From Actinomadura meyerae (GTDB taxonomy: Bacteria; Actinomycetota; Actinomycetes; Streptosporangiales; Streptosporangiaceae), in the NCBI RefSeq assembly GCF_900188445.1, contig NZ_FZOR01000021.1, positions 1-64,000 of the forward strand: a DNA stretch of 64,000 nt. The letters are read 5' to 3'. Position numbers and translations under genes: made by a program. The notes beneath the pieces were generated by a model. It had not been told where the DNA came from. It made no database searches and was given only the letters and a program-made list of their open reading frames with translations. The stretch's first letter is position 1; every line of letters begins with the position of its first letter. Of this stretch, positions 40,689-49,685 are shown piece after piece.

Positions 40689-41420
40689 ATGAGGAAGTGT
40701 TCAGCCGCCATGAGAATCGCGGCCCTTTCCGCCGCCGCAGGGCTGGTCGCAATGGCCGTCGGCATTCCGCGTGCCTCCGCTCGAGAGAGCCACGTAAGCG
40801 ATCCGTGCTGGGCTCTCAGCCAGGGGCAGACGCGCTACGAACCGGGCGGAGCCCGGCATGTCGTCTTCGCCGTCGCAGCCGGATACGGGACGACCGAGGT
40901 GACCGTCACCGAATGCGTCAGGAAAGGCCGTTTCTGGAAGCAGTTCCTGACCACTCTCGGCCATGTGGGCCGGAACGGCTACGCCGAACCGGGCGCCAAG
41001 CGAGAGGGCGACGGGAAGTCGCCGACCGGGTCCTACACCATGACCGAGGCGTTCGGCGAGGGCGACCCGGGAACGTGGCTCCCTTACCGCTCGCTGCGTG
41101 CGAGCGGCGACTGCTGGGGCTCGACGATCGGCGACTCGCGCTACAACCGCTACTACCGGGGCGCGTGCCTGCCGGACGACGAGAACCTGTCGCAGCTCAT
41201 GCAGCGGGGCCCCTACAAGCAGTCCGTGGTGGTCAACTACAACCGGCCGCCGGACTCCCCGATCGTCCACGGGGCCGGCTCGGCGATCTTCATGCACATC
41301 GGCTCGGGACCGACCGCGGGCTGCGTCGCGATGGCCCGGCCCGAGCTGGAGTCCATCATGCGGACGCTCCTCCCCGGCGACCGGATCATGATGGGGACGC
41401 GCCAGGCGCTGTTCCGCTAG
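40689..41420 (+). CDS. secreted L,D-transpeptidase (YkuD)-like protein
   Basis: This 243-residue protein has an N-terminal signal peptide (IAALSAAAGLVAMAVGIPRASA). The YkuD-like block AKREGDGKSPTGSYTM and the active site HIGSGPTAGCVAM (His203, Cys212) are clear. L,D-transpeptidases make 3-3 crosslinks or attach proteins to peptidoglycan. Internal Cys residues (DPCWAL, ECVRK, GDCWGS, RGACLP) suggest disulfides outside the cell. Some members of this subgroup (ErfK/YafK-like) are hydrolases or have unknown partners. Confidence 0.82.
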   Translation: MRKCSAAMRIAALSAAAGLVAMAVGIPRASARESHVSDPCWALSQGQTRYEPGGARHVVFAVAAGYGTTEVTVTECVRKGRFWKQFLTTLGHVGRNGYAEPGAKREGDGKSPTGSYTMTEAFGEGDPGTWLPYRSLRASGDCWGSTIGDSRYNRYYRGACLPDDENLSQLMQRGPYKQSVVVNYNRPPDSPIVHGAGSAIFMHIGSGPTAGCVAMARPELESIMRTLLPGDRIMMGTRQALFR

Positions 41421-41503
41421 CCGGGGGCGGTGCCCCGCCGGGCGCCGAGTAAGTGATCGCGTACGCTGTCCGGGGCTTGCTGTGATCATGAAAGGGAGCC
41501 CCC

Positions 41504-42580
41504 ATGAGACGCACCGCGGCACTGGCGGTCGCCACCGCCCTGGCCTGCGCCGCCGGGACGGTGGCGGCGGCCGCCCCCGCGCACGCCGCCGGCTGGACGG
41601 ACGTGGCGACCGGAGCGATCGCCTACGACGGATCCCTCGACCGGGTCGACTTCGGCGCCGGGGACGCCGGCTGGGCCGTCGGCGCCGCCGGCAACATCTT
41701 CGGCCCGGCGGCGAAGATCGTCCGCTGGACGGGCTCCGGCTGGACCGCCGAGCAGAGCCCGGTCGGCTTCACACCGGTCGACGTGGCCGTCTCCGGCCCG
41801 TCCAAGGCGTGGGTCATCGGGTACAGCCTGAGCGGCACGGTCGGCCTGTACTGGAACGGCACCGCGTGGAGCCAGGTCCCGTATCCGCTGGTGGGCATCC
41901 CGAACGCCGTGTCCGCGGCCCCCGACGGCACCGCCTACTCGATCGCCGGGCTCAACCAGTTCAACGGCGGCCCGAGCGCGATCCTCCGCTGGACGGGTGA
42001 CGCGTGGGTCGACCCGCAGGTCCCGCTGCCGCCGTCCTCGTCGATCACGGCGGCGGACGTCCGCGCCGCCGACGACGTGTGGCTCGCCGGCACGACCGCG
42101 GAGTCCGGGACGGCCGCGACCGGCATCGTGATGCACTTCGACGGGACGTCCTGGGAGCGGATCGACGTCCCCGGCTCGCTCGGCGCCCTCGGCTTCCAGG
42201 GCACCCTGTACCGCATCGTCGCCGACTCCCCGACGAACGTCTACGTGCTGCGCGTCCGGCAGAACGCGCAGATCACGAACGCGGTCCAGCACTACGACGG
42301 CACGTCCTGGACGACCTCCGACATCCCGCTGGGCGCGACCGGCCTCGGGATGTCGTCCGACGGGCGGGGCGGCGTGGTCGTGCTGCCGGTCACGACCGGC
42401 ACCAGGACCCGGTACCTGCACTTCGACGGCTCGTCCTGGACGGCCCTGGAGGGCCCGGCGCGCACCGGCACCGTCCAGGCGTCCGACGCCGACGCCCGCC
42501 CCGGGACGTCCACCGTCGTGAGCACGGGCACCGCGACCGAGCCCGCGAAGAAGACGCCGTTCATCGAGCAGTCCGGCTGA
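41504..42580 (+). CDS. secreted repeat protein, probable beta-propeller, function unknown
   Basis: After a signal peptide (ALAVATALACAAGTVAAAAPAHA, split in two at residue 20) the 358-residue chain shows repeats ending in a Gly-Trp or W-x-x-x segment: RWTGSGWTAEQ, YWNGTAWSQVP, RWTGDAWVDPQ, HFDGTSWERIDV, HYDGTSWTTSDI, HFDGSSWTALEG, each about 45-60 residues apart. This periodicity fits a five- to six-bladed propeller. No catalytic residues are recognised. It stands alone between the transpeptidase and the pst operon. Confidence 0.75.
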   Translation: MRRTAALAVATALACAAGTVAAAAPAHAAGWTDVATGAIAYDGSLDRVDFGAGDAGWAVGAAGNIFGPAAKIVRWTGSGWTAEQSPVGFTPVDVAVSGPSKAWVIGYSLSGTVGLYWNGTAWSQVPYPLVGIPNAVSAAPDGTAYSIAGLNQFNGGPSAILRWTGDAWVDPQVPLPPSSSITAADVRAADDVWLAGTTAESGTAATGIVMHFDGTSWERIDVPGSLGALGFQGTLYRIVADSPTNVYVLRVRQNAQITNAVQHYDGTSWTTSDIPLGATGLGMSSDGRGGVVVLPVTTGTRTRYLHFDGSSWTALEGPARTGTVQASDADARPGTSTVVSTGTATEPAKKTPFIEQSG

Positions 42581-42619
42581 GCCGGCCGCCCGTCCCGCCG
42601 CCCCGGCGGGACGGGCGGG

Positions 42620-43396
42620 TCAGCCGAAGCGGCCGGTGATGTAGTCCTCGGTGGCCTTCTCCTCCGGGTTCGCGAAGATCTTGCTGGTGTCGTCGATCTC
42701 GATGAGCCTGCCCGGCTTGCCGGTCCCGGCGATGTTGAAGAACGCCGTCCGGTCGCTGACCCGCGCCGCCTGCTGCATGTTGTGGGTGACGATCACGATC
42801 GTGTACTGGGTCTTCAGCTTGTCGATCAGGTCCTCGATCGCGAGCGTGGAGATCGGGTCGAGCGCGGAGCACGGCTCGTCCATCAGCAGCACCTGCGGCC
42901 GGACGGCGATCGCGCGGGCGATGCACAGCCGCTGCTGCTGCCCGCCGGACAGGCCCGCGCCGGGCTTGCCGAGCCGGTCCTTCACCTCGTTCCACAGGTT
43001 GGCGCCGCGCAGCGACTCCTCGACGATCTCGTCCAGCCGGGACTTGCGCCGCACGCCGTTCAGCTTGAGCCCGGCGGCGACGTTGTCGTAGATCGACATG
43101 GTGGGGAACGGGTTGGGCCGCTGGAACACCATGCCGACGACGCGGCGCACCGCGACGGGGTCCACGGACGGGTCGTAGAGGTCCTCGTCGTCCAGCATGA
43201 CCTTGCCCTCGACGCGCGCGCCCGGGATGACCTCGTGCATCCGGTTCAGCGTGCGCAGGAAGGTGGACTTGCCGCAGCCCGACGGCCCGATGAACGCGGT
43301 CACCGAGCGCGGCTCGATCGTCATCGAGATGTCCTCGATGGCGTGGACGCCGCCGTAGTAGGCGTGGAGCCCGGAGACGTCGATCCGCTTGGCCAT
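42620..43396 (-). CDS. pstB: phosphate ABC transporter ATP-binding protein PstB
   Basis: This ABC ATPase (258 residues) of the high-affinity phosphate importer has Walker A GPSGCGKST, Q-loop FQRPNPFP, signature LSGGQQQRLCIARA, Walker B VLLMDEPCSALD and H-loop VTHNMQQAARVSDR. MSIYDNVAAGLKLNG is PstB-specific. It is the last gene of pstS-pstC-pstA-pstB. Confidence 0.97.
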   Translation of the reverse strand: MAKRIDVSGLHAYYGGVHAIEDISMTIEPRSVTAFIGPSGCGKSTFLRTLNRMHEVIPGARVEGKVMLDDEDLYDPSVDPVAVRRVVGMVFQRPNPFPTMSIYDNVAAGLKLNGVRRKSRLDEIVEESLRGANLWNEVKDRLGKPGAGLSGGQQQRLCIARAIAVRPQVLLMDEPCSALDPISTLAIEDLIDKLKTQYTIVIVTHNMQQAARVSDRTAFFNIAGTGKPGRLIEIDDTSKIFANPEEKATEDYITGRFG

Positions 43397-43415
43397 GGGT
43401 CTTCCTTTCGGGGGG

Positions 43416-44312
43416 TCAGCGGCCGGCGGGCGCGGCGCGCCGGGCGACGAGCCGGGCGACCAGGTTGAGCAGCATGATGATCCCGATCAGCACGAGCGCG
43501 CCCGTCCAGGCCCGGTCGATCGAGTGCTGGTTCGGGTCCGCGGCCTGCTCCCAGATGAAGGTGGGCAGCGACGCCTGCGGACCGGTGAACGGATCGTTGT
43601 TGATCGCCTTGGTGAAGAAGATCGTGAGCAGCAGCGGCGCGGTCTCGCCCATCACGCGGGCGACGGCCAGCATCACGCCGGTGACGATCCCCGTCAGCGC
43701 CGTCGGCAGCACGACGAAGCAGATCGTCCGCCAGCGCGGCACGCCCAGCGCGTAGGACGCCTCGCGCAGGTCGTTCGGGACGAGCTTCAGCATCTCCTCC
43801 GCGGCGCGCACCACCGTCGGGATCATCAGGATCGTCAGCGACAGCGCCCCGGCGAAGCCGGAGAAGCCGAACCCCATCGTGAGCAGCCACAGTGCCAGCA
43901 CGAACAGGCCGGCGACGATCGACGGGATGCCCGTCATCACGTCCACGGTGAAGCTGATCAGCCTGCCGAGCCGGCCGCCGCCGGCGTACTCGACCAGGTA
44001 GATCGCGGTCAGCAGGGCGAGCGGCACGGCGATCACGGTGGTGATCGCGACCTGCTCCAGGGTGCCGATGATGGCGTGGTAGGCGCCGCCGCCGGGGTCG
44101 CTGCCGCTGACCGCGTTCATCGAGAACTGGAAGAACGTGGGGTCGAGCCGCTCGGCGCCGTTGACGGCGACCGTCCACAGCACCGAGACCAGCGGGACGA
44201 CCGCGAGCGCGAACGCCAGATAGACCAGCCCCTGGACGAGCCGGTCCTTGATCTTGCGTCCCGCCGACACCGAGGTGAGGCTCACGCTCTCGGGGGTGGA
44301 GGCGCTGGTCAC
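43416..44312 (-). CDS. pstA: phosphate ABC transporter permease PstA
   Basis: This 298-residue permease has six predicted helices, the first being VQGLVYLAFALAVVPLVSVL. The EAA-type loop is EASYALGVPRWRTICFVVLP and MGETAPLLLTIFFT is typical of PstA. GTG 44312 overlaps the pstC stop by 4 bp (GTGA), so pstC and pstA are translationally coupled. Confidence 0.95.
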   Translation of the reverse strand: MTSASTPESVSLTSVSAGRKIKDRLVQGLVYLAFALAVVPLVSVLWTVAVNGAERLDPTFFQFSMNAVSGSDPGGGAYHAIIGTLEQVAITTVIAVPLALLTAIYLVEYAGGGRLGRLISFTVDVMTGIPSIVAGLFVLALWLLTMGFGFSGFAGALSLTILMIPTVVRAAEEMLKLVPNDLREASYALGVPRWRTICFVVLPTALTGIVTGVMLAVARVMGETAPLLLTIFFTKAINNDPFTGPQASLPTFIWEQAADPNQHSIDRAWTGALVLIGIIMLLNLVARLVARRAAPAGR

Positions 44313-45286
44313 GCGAACTCCTTCCGCCGCGCGACGACCGCGCGGGCGGCCATGTTGACGACCAGGGTGATCACGAACAGCACCAGGCCGGAGGCGATCA
44401 GCGCGCCGCGCCCGGTGACCGATGCCTCGGCGAAGCTGTTGGCGATGTTCGCGGCGAAGGTCGCGCCGCCGTTCTCCAGGATGCGCCAGTTGATCCCGGG
44501 CACGAACGTCAGCACCATCGCGACGGCGATCGTCTCGCCCATCGCGCGGCCGAGGCCGAGCATCGAGGCGCCGATCATGCCGGACCGCCCGTACGGCAGC
44601 ACCGCCATCCGGATCATCTCCCAGCGGGTCGCGCCGATCGCCAGCGCCGCCTCCACGTTGGCCCGCGGGACCTGCAGGAACACCTCCCGGGAGATGGACG
44701 AGATGATCGGCAGGATCATGATCGCCAGCACCACCGAGGCGGTGAAGATCGAGTTCTTGCCGGGGCTGTCCCCGCCGAACAGCGGGATCCAGCCCAGCGC
44801 CCCGTTGAGGAAGGCGCTGATCCCCTCCATGTGCCGGGACAGGAACGCGAGGCCCCACAGCCCGTACACGATGCTGGGGACGGCCGCGAGCAGGTCGACG
44901 ACGTAGCCGAGCCCGGACGCCAGCCGCCGCGGCGAGTAGAACGAGATGAACAGCGCGATCCCGATCGCGACCGGCGTCGCCATCAGCATCGCGAGCAGCG
45001 ACGAGACCAGCGTGCCGAACGCCAGCTGCGCGATGCCGAACTCCGGCGGCGTCGCGTTCGGGTTCCACTCCTCGGCGGTGAGGAAGTTCGCCTCGTTGTC
45101 CCGCAGGGCCGGGACCGCCTTCCAGACGAGGAAGGCGGCGATCGCGGCGACGATCGCCAGCACGGCGATGCCGGAGCCGCGGGCGGCCCCGGCGAAGACC
45201 TTGTCTCCGGCCCGTCCGGTGCCCATCGGGGCGGCGGTGCGGGCCGGGGTGCCGGCGCGCGCCTCGACGCCGGTCTCGGTGGTCAT
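44309..45286 (-). CDS. pstC: phosphate ABC transporter permease PstC
   Basis: This 325-residue permease has ATG 45286 with AAGGAGG 7 bases upstream. EAALAIGATRWEMIRMAVLPYGRSG is the EAA loop (residues 220-245 approximately) and LGRAMGETIAVAMVLTF the PstC signature. It pairs with PstA to form the channel and receives phosphate from PstS. Confidence 0.96.
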   Translation of the reverse strand: MTTETGVEARAGTPARTAAPMGTGRAGDKVFAGAARGSGIAVLAIVAAIAAFLVWKAVPALRDNEANFLTAEEWNPNATPPEFGIAQLAFGTLVSSLLAMLMATPVAIGIALFISFYSPRRLASGLGYVVDLLAAVPSIVYGLWGLAFLSRHMEGISAFLNGALGWIPLFGGDSPGKNSIFTASVVLAIMILPIISSISREVFLQVPRANVEAALAIGATRWEMIRMAVLPYGRSGMIGASMLGLGRAMGETIAVAMVLTFVPGINWRILENGGATFAANIANSFAEASVTGRGALIASGLVLFVITLVVNMAARAVVARRKEFA

Positions 45287-45375
45287 GGGGAAACCTCCTT
45301 GGATGACGTCGCGACCCACGCCGGCCCCGTCGCCGAGGTCGTCGGCGGCGGGGCTGCGGGTGCCGTCGTGCTGGG

Positions 45376-46479
45376 TCAGGACAGGGCCTTCACGGACGTC
45401 TGGACCTTGGTGAGCACGCTCTGCGGCAGCGGGGCGTACCCGAGGCCGGTGAGGATCTTCTGGCCGTCGGCGCTGGAGGTGTAGGTGAGGAAGGACTTGA
45501 CGAACCCGGCCTGCTCGGCGGGCAGCCCCTTCTCGCACGCGATCTCGTAGGTGACCAGGACGATCGGGTACGCACCCGGCTCCTCGGTCGCGTAGTCGAT
45601 CTCCAGCGCGACGTCGTTGCCGGTGCCGGTGACCTTCGCCCCGGCGACGGCCTTGGACGCGCTCTCCGGCGACAGCTCGGTGTACTCACCGGCGCCGTTC
45701 TTCACATGCGCGGTCTGGAGCTTGTTGTTCTCCGCGTACGACATCTCCACGTAGGAGATGGCGCCCTCGGTGTTCTTCACCTGGCCGGTGACGCCGTCGG
45801 ACTTGGCCGCGCCCTGGCCCGTGGAGTTCGGCCACTTCTTGGCCTTCTCCCACGTCCAGACCTTCGGGACGACCGTGTGCAGGTAGTTCGTGAAGTTGTC
45901 CGTCGTGCCGGACTCGTCCGAGCGGTAGATCGGCTTGATCTCCGCGTCGGGCAGCTTCGCGCCCGCGTTCTCCCCGGCGATCGCCGGATCGTTCCACTTC
46001 TTGATCTTTCCGGAGAAGATCTTGGCGATGTTCTCGGGCGACAGCTTCAGCCCGTCCACGCCCTGCATGTTGTAGACGACCGCGACCGGGCCGACGACCA
46101 TCGGCAGGTTCAGCGCGGCCCCGCCCTGGCAGCGCTCCCGCGCGGCCGCGGCCTCCTCGGGCTTGAGCGCCGAGTCGGAACCGGCGAACGCCACCTGCCC
46201 GCTGGTGAACGCCTGGATGCCGGCGCCCGACCCGCTCGGGTTGTAGTTCAGGTTGGCGCCCGCGCACTTGCTCGCGTAGAGCTTCGTCCACTCCTCGATC
46301 GCGTTCTTCTGCGCGCTCGACCCCGCCGCGTTGACGCTGGCCTTGGCGCAGTCGATGTCGCCGGCCGGGGCGCTGCTCGAGCTCGCCGTGACGTTGTTGT
46401 CGCTCCCGCATGCGGACAGGGCCAGCACGCCCGCGACGACCGCACCGCCCAGGGCGGCGAGCCGGGAACCGTTCTTCAC
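45376..46479 (-). CDS. pstS: phosphate-binding lipoprotein PstS
   Basis: This 367-residue substrate-binding protein starts at GTG 46479 with GAGGAG 8 bases upstream. The lipobox is LALSACGS (Cys about residue 24). Phosphate-contacting blocks are AAGSSAQKNAIEEW, NPSGSGAGIQAF, FAGSDSALKPEE and YRSDESGTTDNFTNYL. It captures phosphate outside the membrane for PstCAB. The PHO box about 85-120 bp upstream indicates PhoP control. Confidence 0.97.
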   Translation of the reverse strand: MKNGSRLAALGGAVVAGVLALSACGSDNNVTASSSSAPAGDIDCAKASVNAAGSSAQKNAIEEWTKLYASKCAGANLNYNPSGSGAGIQAFTSGQVAFAGSDSALKPEEAAAARERCQGGAALNLPMVVGPVAVVYNMQGVDGLKLSPENIAKIFSGKIKKWNDPAIAGENAGAKLPDAEIKPIYRSDESGTTDNFTNYLHTVVPKVWTWEKAKKWPNSTGQGAAKSDGVTGQVKNTEGAISYVEMSYAENNKLQTAHVKNGAGEYTELSPESASKAVAGAKVTGTGNDVALEIDYATEEPGAYPIVLVTYEIACEKGLPAEQAGFVKSFLTYTSSADGQKILTGLGYAPLPQSVLTKVQTSVKALS

Positions 46480-46561
46480 CGGGGGGTCTCCTCTTGGATT
46501 TCGCCGTTCGCACCGCGACGGACCGTGGGGTTCGCCGTCGAATGCGACGCTAAGCAGGCGA

Positions 46562-46601
46562 GGTGACCAGCCGCCCGGATCCAGGTGAACGGCGGATGAA
46601 C
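46562..46601 (-). promoter_or_regulatory. PHO box upstream of pstS
   Basis: On the minus strand GTTCATC (46601-46595), GTTCACC (46590-46584), a degenerate unit (46579-46573) and GGTCACC (46568-46562) repeat exactly every 11 bp in the same orientation. This is the direct-repeat-unit layout of actinobacterial PhoP boxes, at the right distance from pstS. Confidence 0.85.
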
Positions 46602-46674
46602 GTGGGCGCGCGTGATCGCGAAGAATGTCCCGATTTGGGATGGACGCCGGGTTAACGGCGCAGCTCAACCGGCC

Positions 46675-46696
46675 AAAAACCGGGTCGAGACCCGGT
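46675..46696 (-). terminator. terminator of mshD
   Basis: On the minus strand ACCGGGT (46696-46690) and ACCCGGT (46685-46679) form a 7-bp stem with a 4-base loop, followed by TTTTT (46679-46675). It lies just after the mshD stop and ahead of the pstS promoter. Confidence 0.8.
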
Positions 46697-46706
46697 CAAC
46701 CGGGTT

Positions 46707-47567
46707 TCAGGCGTACATGACGTCGACGGCGTACCGGGTGAACCCCAGCGACTCGTACAGGCGGACGGCCGCGACGTTCGACTCGTCCACGTACAGCATG
46801 ATCTGCTCCATCCCGGTGGAGCGCAGATGGTGCAGGCCCACCAGGGTCAGCGAGCGTCCGAGCCCGAGACCCTGCGCGTCGGGGTCGACGCCCACGACAT
46901 AGACCTCACCGATCTTGCCGGGATGCACCTTCGTCCAGTGGAACCCGACGAGCCGCCCATCCCGCTCGGCGAGGAAGAACCCGGCGGGGTCGAACCACTC
47001 CTCGGCCTCGCGCGCGCGGACGTCGTCCATGGTCCAGGCGCCCTGCTCGGGGTGGTCGGCGAAGGCGCGCGCGTTCACGTCGAGCCACGCCTGCTCGTCC
47101 CGTCCGGGCTCGAAGGAGCGGACGCTCACCCCTTCGGCGACGTGCGCCTCCGGCAGCGGGTCGGACGCCGGCCGCCGCATCTGGAACAGCGCACGGACCC
47201 GCTCCATCCCCTCCGAAGACGCCAGAGCGGCGGCCGCCGGAAGATCACCATGGGCCCACACCCGCAAAGACCCGCCGGCCTCCTGACGCAGCGCCCGCAG
47301 CAGCGAACGCCCGTGCCCCCTGCGCCGATGCTCCGGATGGACGACGATCTCACCCGCCGCGGGCTCGTCCTCAGTCGCAGCGTCGAAGTGGGCATACGCC
47401 ACAACAGCCCCGCCATCGACGATGGCCGGGCCGGGCCGCCCACCCCGGAGCGCCAGCAGGGCATGCTCCGACAGCGGCCCCACGCCGTCGACCTGTGCCG
47501 CCGCTTCCGCCAGCGCCAGCGCCTGCGCGATCCCGGCCTCGTCCAGCGTTCCCCGCAGCTCACCCAC
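46707..47567 (-). CDS. mshD: mycothiol synthase (acetyltransferase) MshD
   Basis: It adds the acetyl group to Cys-GlcN-Ins in the last step of mycothiol synthesis. The 286-residue chain has two GNAT modules: the first with IVVHPEHRRRGHGRSLLRAL, the second with VYVVGVDPDAQGLGLGRSLT and MLYVDESNVAAVRLYESLGF (acetyl-CoA site). The internal GFHWTKVHPGKIGEVYVV block is MshD-specific. It fits the arsenic region, since mycothiol can serve ArsC. Confidence 0.95.
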   Translation of the reverse strand: MGELRGTLDEAGIAQALALAEAAAQVDGVGPLSEHALLALRGGRPGPAIVDGGAVVAYAHFDAATEDEPAAGEIVVHPEHRRRGHGRSLLRALRQEAGGSLRVWAHGDLPAAAALASSEGMERVRALFQMRRPASDPLPEAHVAEGVSVRSFEPGRDEQAWLDVNARAFADHPEQGAWTMDDVRAREAEEWFDPAGFFLAERDGRLVGFHWTKVHPGKIGEVYVVGVDPDAQGLGLGRSLTLVGLHHLRSTGMEQIMLYVDESNVAAVRLYESLGFTRYAVDVMYA

Positions 47568-47685
47568 GCCGCCACCCTACGCGCCGGGACGCCCCAGAAG
47601 ATCGTCCGGGGCCCTGATCGATTTGTCACAAAAACGTCATCCCACCGCCGGGATCCGTATGCCGGGCGAACCTACCGTCCACAGA

Positions 47686-49371
47686 ATGACTCGACGACGC
47701 ACCATCCTGGCCTGCGCCGCGGCGGGGCTGACGGTCGTGGGACTGGCCGCGCAACCCGCCGCCGCCCGTCCCGCGCCGACCGCGTCCGTACGGCTGCTCG
47801 CGCTCAACGACTTCCACGGGAACCTGGAGCCGCCGTCCGGAAGCTCCGGCAACGCCATCGACGAGAACGGCGACACCGTCCTCGCGGGCGGCGCCGCCTA
47901 CATCGCGACGCACCTGAAGCAGCTGCGGAACCGCGACACCCTCACCGTCGCCCAGGGCGACCTGATCGGCGCCTCCCCGCTGATCTCCGCCGCGTACCAC
48001 GACGAGCCGTCGGTGCAGTTCCTCGGGAACGTCGGCGTCACGGCGTCGGCGGTCGGGAACCACGAGTTCGACGAGGGCTACCAGGAGCTGCTGCGCATCC
48101 AGAACGGCGGCTGCCACCCCGTGGACGGCTGCTCGCCCGAAGGCACCTGGCGCGGCGCGAAGTTCGACTACCTCGCCGCGAACGTGCTGAAGAAGCAGGG
48201 CCACCACCAGCGGCCCGCGATGAAGCCGTGGACGATCCGCCGCATCAACGGCGTCCGGGTCGGCTTCATCGGGCTCGTCACCAAGACCACCCCGAGCATC
48301 GTCACCGCCGAGGGCATCAAGGGCCTGACGTTCGACGACGAGGTCGCCGCCGCGAACCGCGCCGCCCGCGAGCTGAAGCGCCGCAACGTCCGCGCGATGG
48401 TGGTGCTCGTCCACGAGGGCGACCAGGTGAAGGCCGGCAGCCGCCCCGACGAGTGCGGCATCGTGCCCGGCGCCGGCTCCCGCATCGCGCAGCAGGCCGA
48501 TCCCGAGATCGACATGGTCCTGTCGGGCCACACCCACCAGCAGTACGTCTGCTCGGTGAAGGACCCCGCCGGCCGGCCGCGCCTGTTCTCCTCCGGCTCC
48601 TCCTTCGGCCGCGTGCTCACCGAGGTGAACCTCAAGGTGGACCGGCGCACCGGCGACGTCGTCCGCTCCTCCGTGCGGGCGGACAACCACGTCGTCACCC
48701 GCGACGTCGCCCCGGACCCGGCGACGAAGAAGTTCGTCCAGACCTGGAAGGACCGCGTCTCCGTCATCGCCGACAAGCCCATCGGCAGGATCACCGCGGA
48801 TCTGACCCGCACCCCGTCCCCGTCCGGCGAGACCGCGCTCGGCGACGTCATCGCCGACGCCCAGCTCGCCGGCACCAAGGACCTCGGCGCCCAGGTGGCG
48901 CTGATGAACCCGGGCGGCGTCCGCACCGACCTCACCTACGCCGCGAGCGGCTCCGAGGGCGACGGCGTCGTCACCTACGGCGAGGCGTTCGCCGTCCAGC
49001 CGTTCAGCAACGTGATGGGCGTGACGTCCCTGACGGGCGCGCAGCTGGACGCCCTCCTCGAACAGCAGTGGACGTCCGCGGGCGAGAAGATCCTCCAGCC
49101 GTCGGCGAACCTGAACTTCACCATCGACCGCTCGAAGCCGGTGGGCGACCGCGTCTCCGCCATCACCATCGACGGCACCCCGGTCGACCCGTCCACCACC
49201 TACAAGGTCGCGGCGAACAACTTCCTCCTGGGCGGCGGCGACGGCTTCACCGTCTTCACCGAAGGCCAGGACCAGGTACTGGGCGCCATAGACCTGGACA
49301 CCTTCGTCGCCTACTTCAACGCCCAGGGCACCATCACACCCCCACCCCTGACCCGAATCAAAGGCCAGTAG
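47686..49371 (+). CDS. secreted 5'-nucleotidase/2',3'-cyclic phosphodiesterase family protein
   Basis: This 561-residue exported enzyme has a signal peptide (ILACAAAGLTVVGLAAQPAAA). The metallophosphoesterase domain has LALNDFHGN, AQGDLIGASPL, AVGNHEFDEGY, VVLVHEG and LSGHTHQQY. The C-terminal 5'-nucleotidase domain has ALGDVIADAQL, LMNPGGVRTDL, YGEAFAVQPFSN and NNFLLGGGDGFTVF, which form the nucleotide pocket. It probably scavenges phosphate from extracellular nucleotides, which suits its place between pst and pit genes. No PHO box was recognised upstream. Confidence 0.93.
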   Translation: MTRRRTILACAAAGLTVVGLAAQPAAARPAPTASVRLLALNDFHGNLEPPSGSSGNAIDENGDTVLAGGAAYIATHLKQLRNRDTLTVAQGDLIGASPLISAAYHDEPSVQFLGNVGVTASAVGNHEFDEGYQELLRIQNGGCHPVDGCSPEGTWRGAKFDYLAANVLKKQGHHQRPAMKPWTIRRINGVRVGFIGLVTKTTPSIVTAEGIKGLTFDDEVAAANRAARELKRRNVRAMVVLVHEGDQVKAGSRPDECGIVPGAGSRIAQQADPEIDMVLSGHTHQQYVCSVKDPAGRPRLFSSGSSFGRVLTEVNLKVDRRTGDVVRSSVRADNHVVTRDVAPDPATKKFVQTWKDRVSVIADKPIGRITADLTRTPSPSGETALGDVIADAQLAGTKDLGAQVALMNPGGVRTDLTYAASGSEGDGVVTYGEAFAVQPFSNVMGVTSLTGAQLDALLEQQWTSAGEKILQPSANLNFTIDRSKPVGDRVSAITIDGTPVDPSTTYKVAANNFLLGGGDGFTVFTEGQDQVLGAIDLDTFVAYFNAQGTITPPPLTRIKGQ

Positions 49372-49394
49372 AAAAACACAAGAGCAAACCAAAC

Positions 49395-49421
49395 GTGGCC
49401 CGGGGCAAACCCCCGGGCCAC
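49395..49421. terminator. terminator after the 5'-nucleotidase gene
   Basis: GTGGCCCGGGG (49395-49405) and CCCCGGGCCAC (49411-49421) form a perfect 11-bp stem with a CAAAC loop, 24 bp after the stop. Confidence 0.8.
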
Positions 49422-49498
49422 ACCCACCTCACGACCAGAAACGTTCACCAACGACCTCAACCACAGGAAACCCTGCCCAACGACCCCAGGTTGCGCCA

Positions 49499-49548
49499 CG
49501 GGTCGGGCGGCCGGAGGGCGCTCTAGCGCCCGGAGGCCGCCCGACCCG
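49499..49548. repeat. 50-bp near-perfect inverted repeat
   Basis: CGGGTCGGGCGGCC (49499-49512) pairs with GGCCGCCCGACCCG (49535-49548). After a symmetric 3x3 internal loop, GGGCGCT (49516-49522) pairs with AGCGCCC (49525-49531). It is a candidate second terminator for the convergent pit transcript, or a mobile repeat. Confidence 0.7.
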
Positions 49549-49685
49549 CCGAGCCGGGCGACCGCAGCGACACGCCACAAACCCGCACGGTCACAGAAAC
49601 CGAAACCGTGGCGTGAGGATCGACCGGCTCGCAACGGGGGTTCCAGGGGGTCGCCCCCCTGGGTGGACACAGCCCCCCCAAGAGA

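Larger units (their letters stand above)
49372..49685. other. intergenic region with two strong hairpins
   Basis: This 314-bp gap between convergent genes has no coding frame of merit. It holds the terminator at 49395-49421 and the long inverted repeat at 49499-49548, and a single GTTCACC that lacks repeat partners. Confidence 0.5.
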
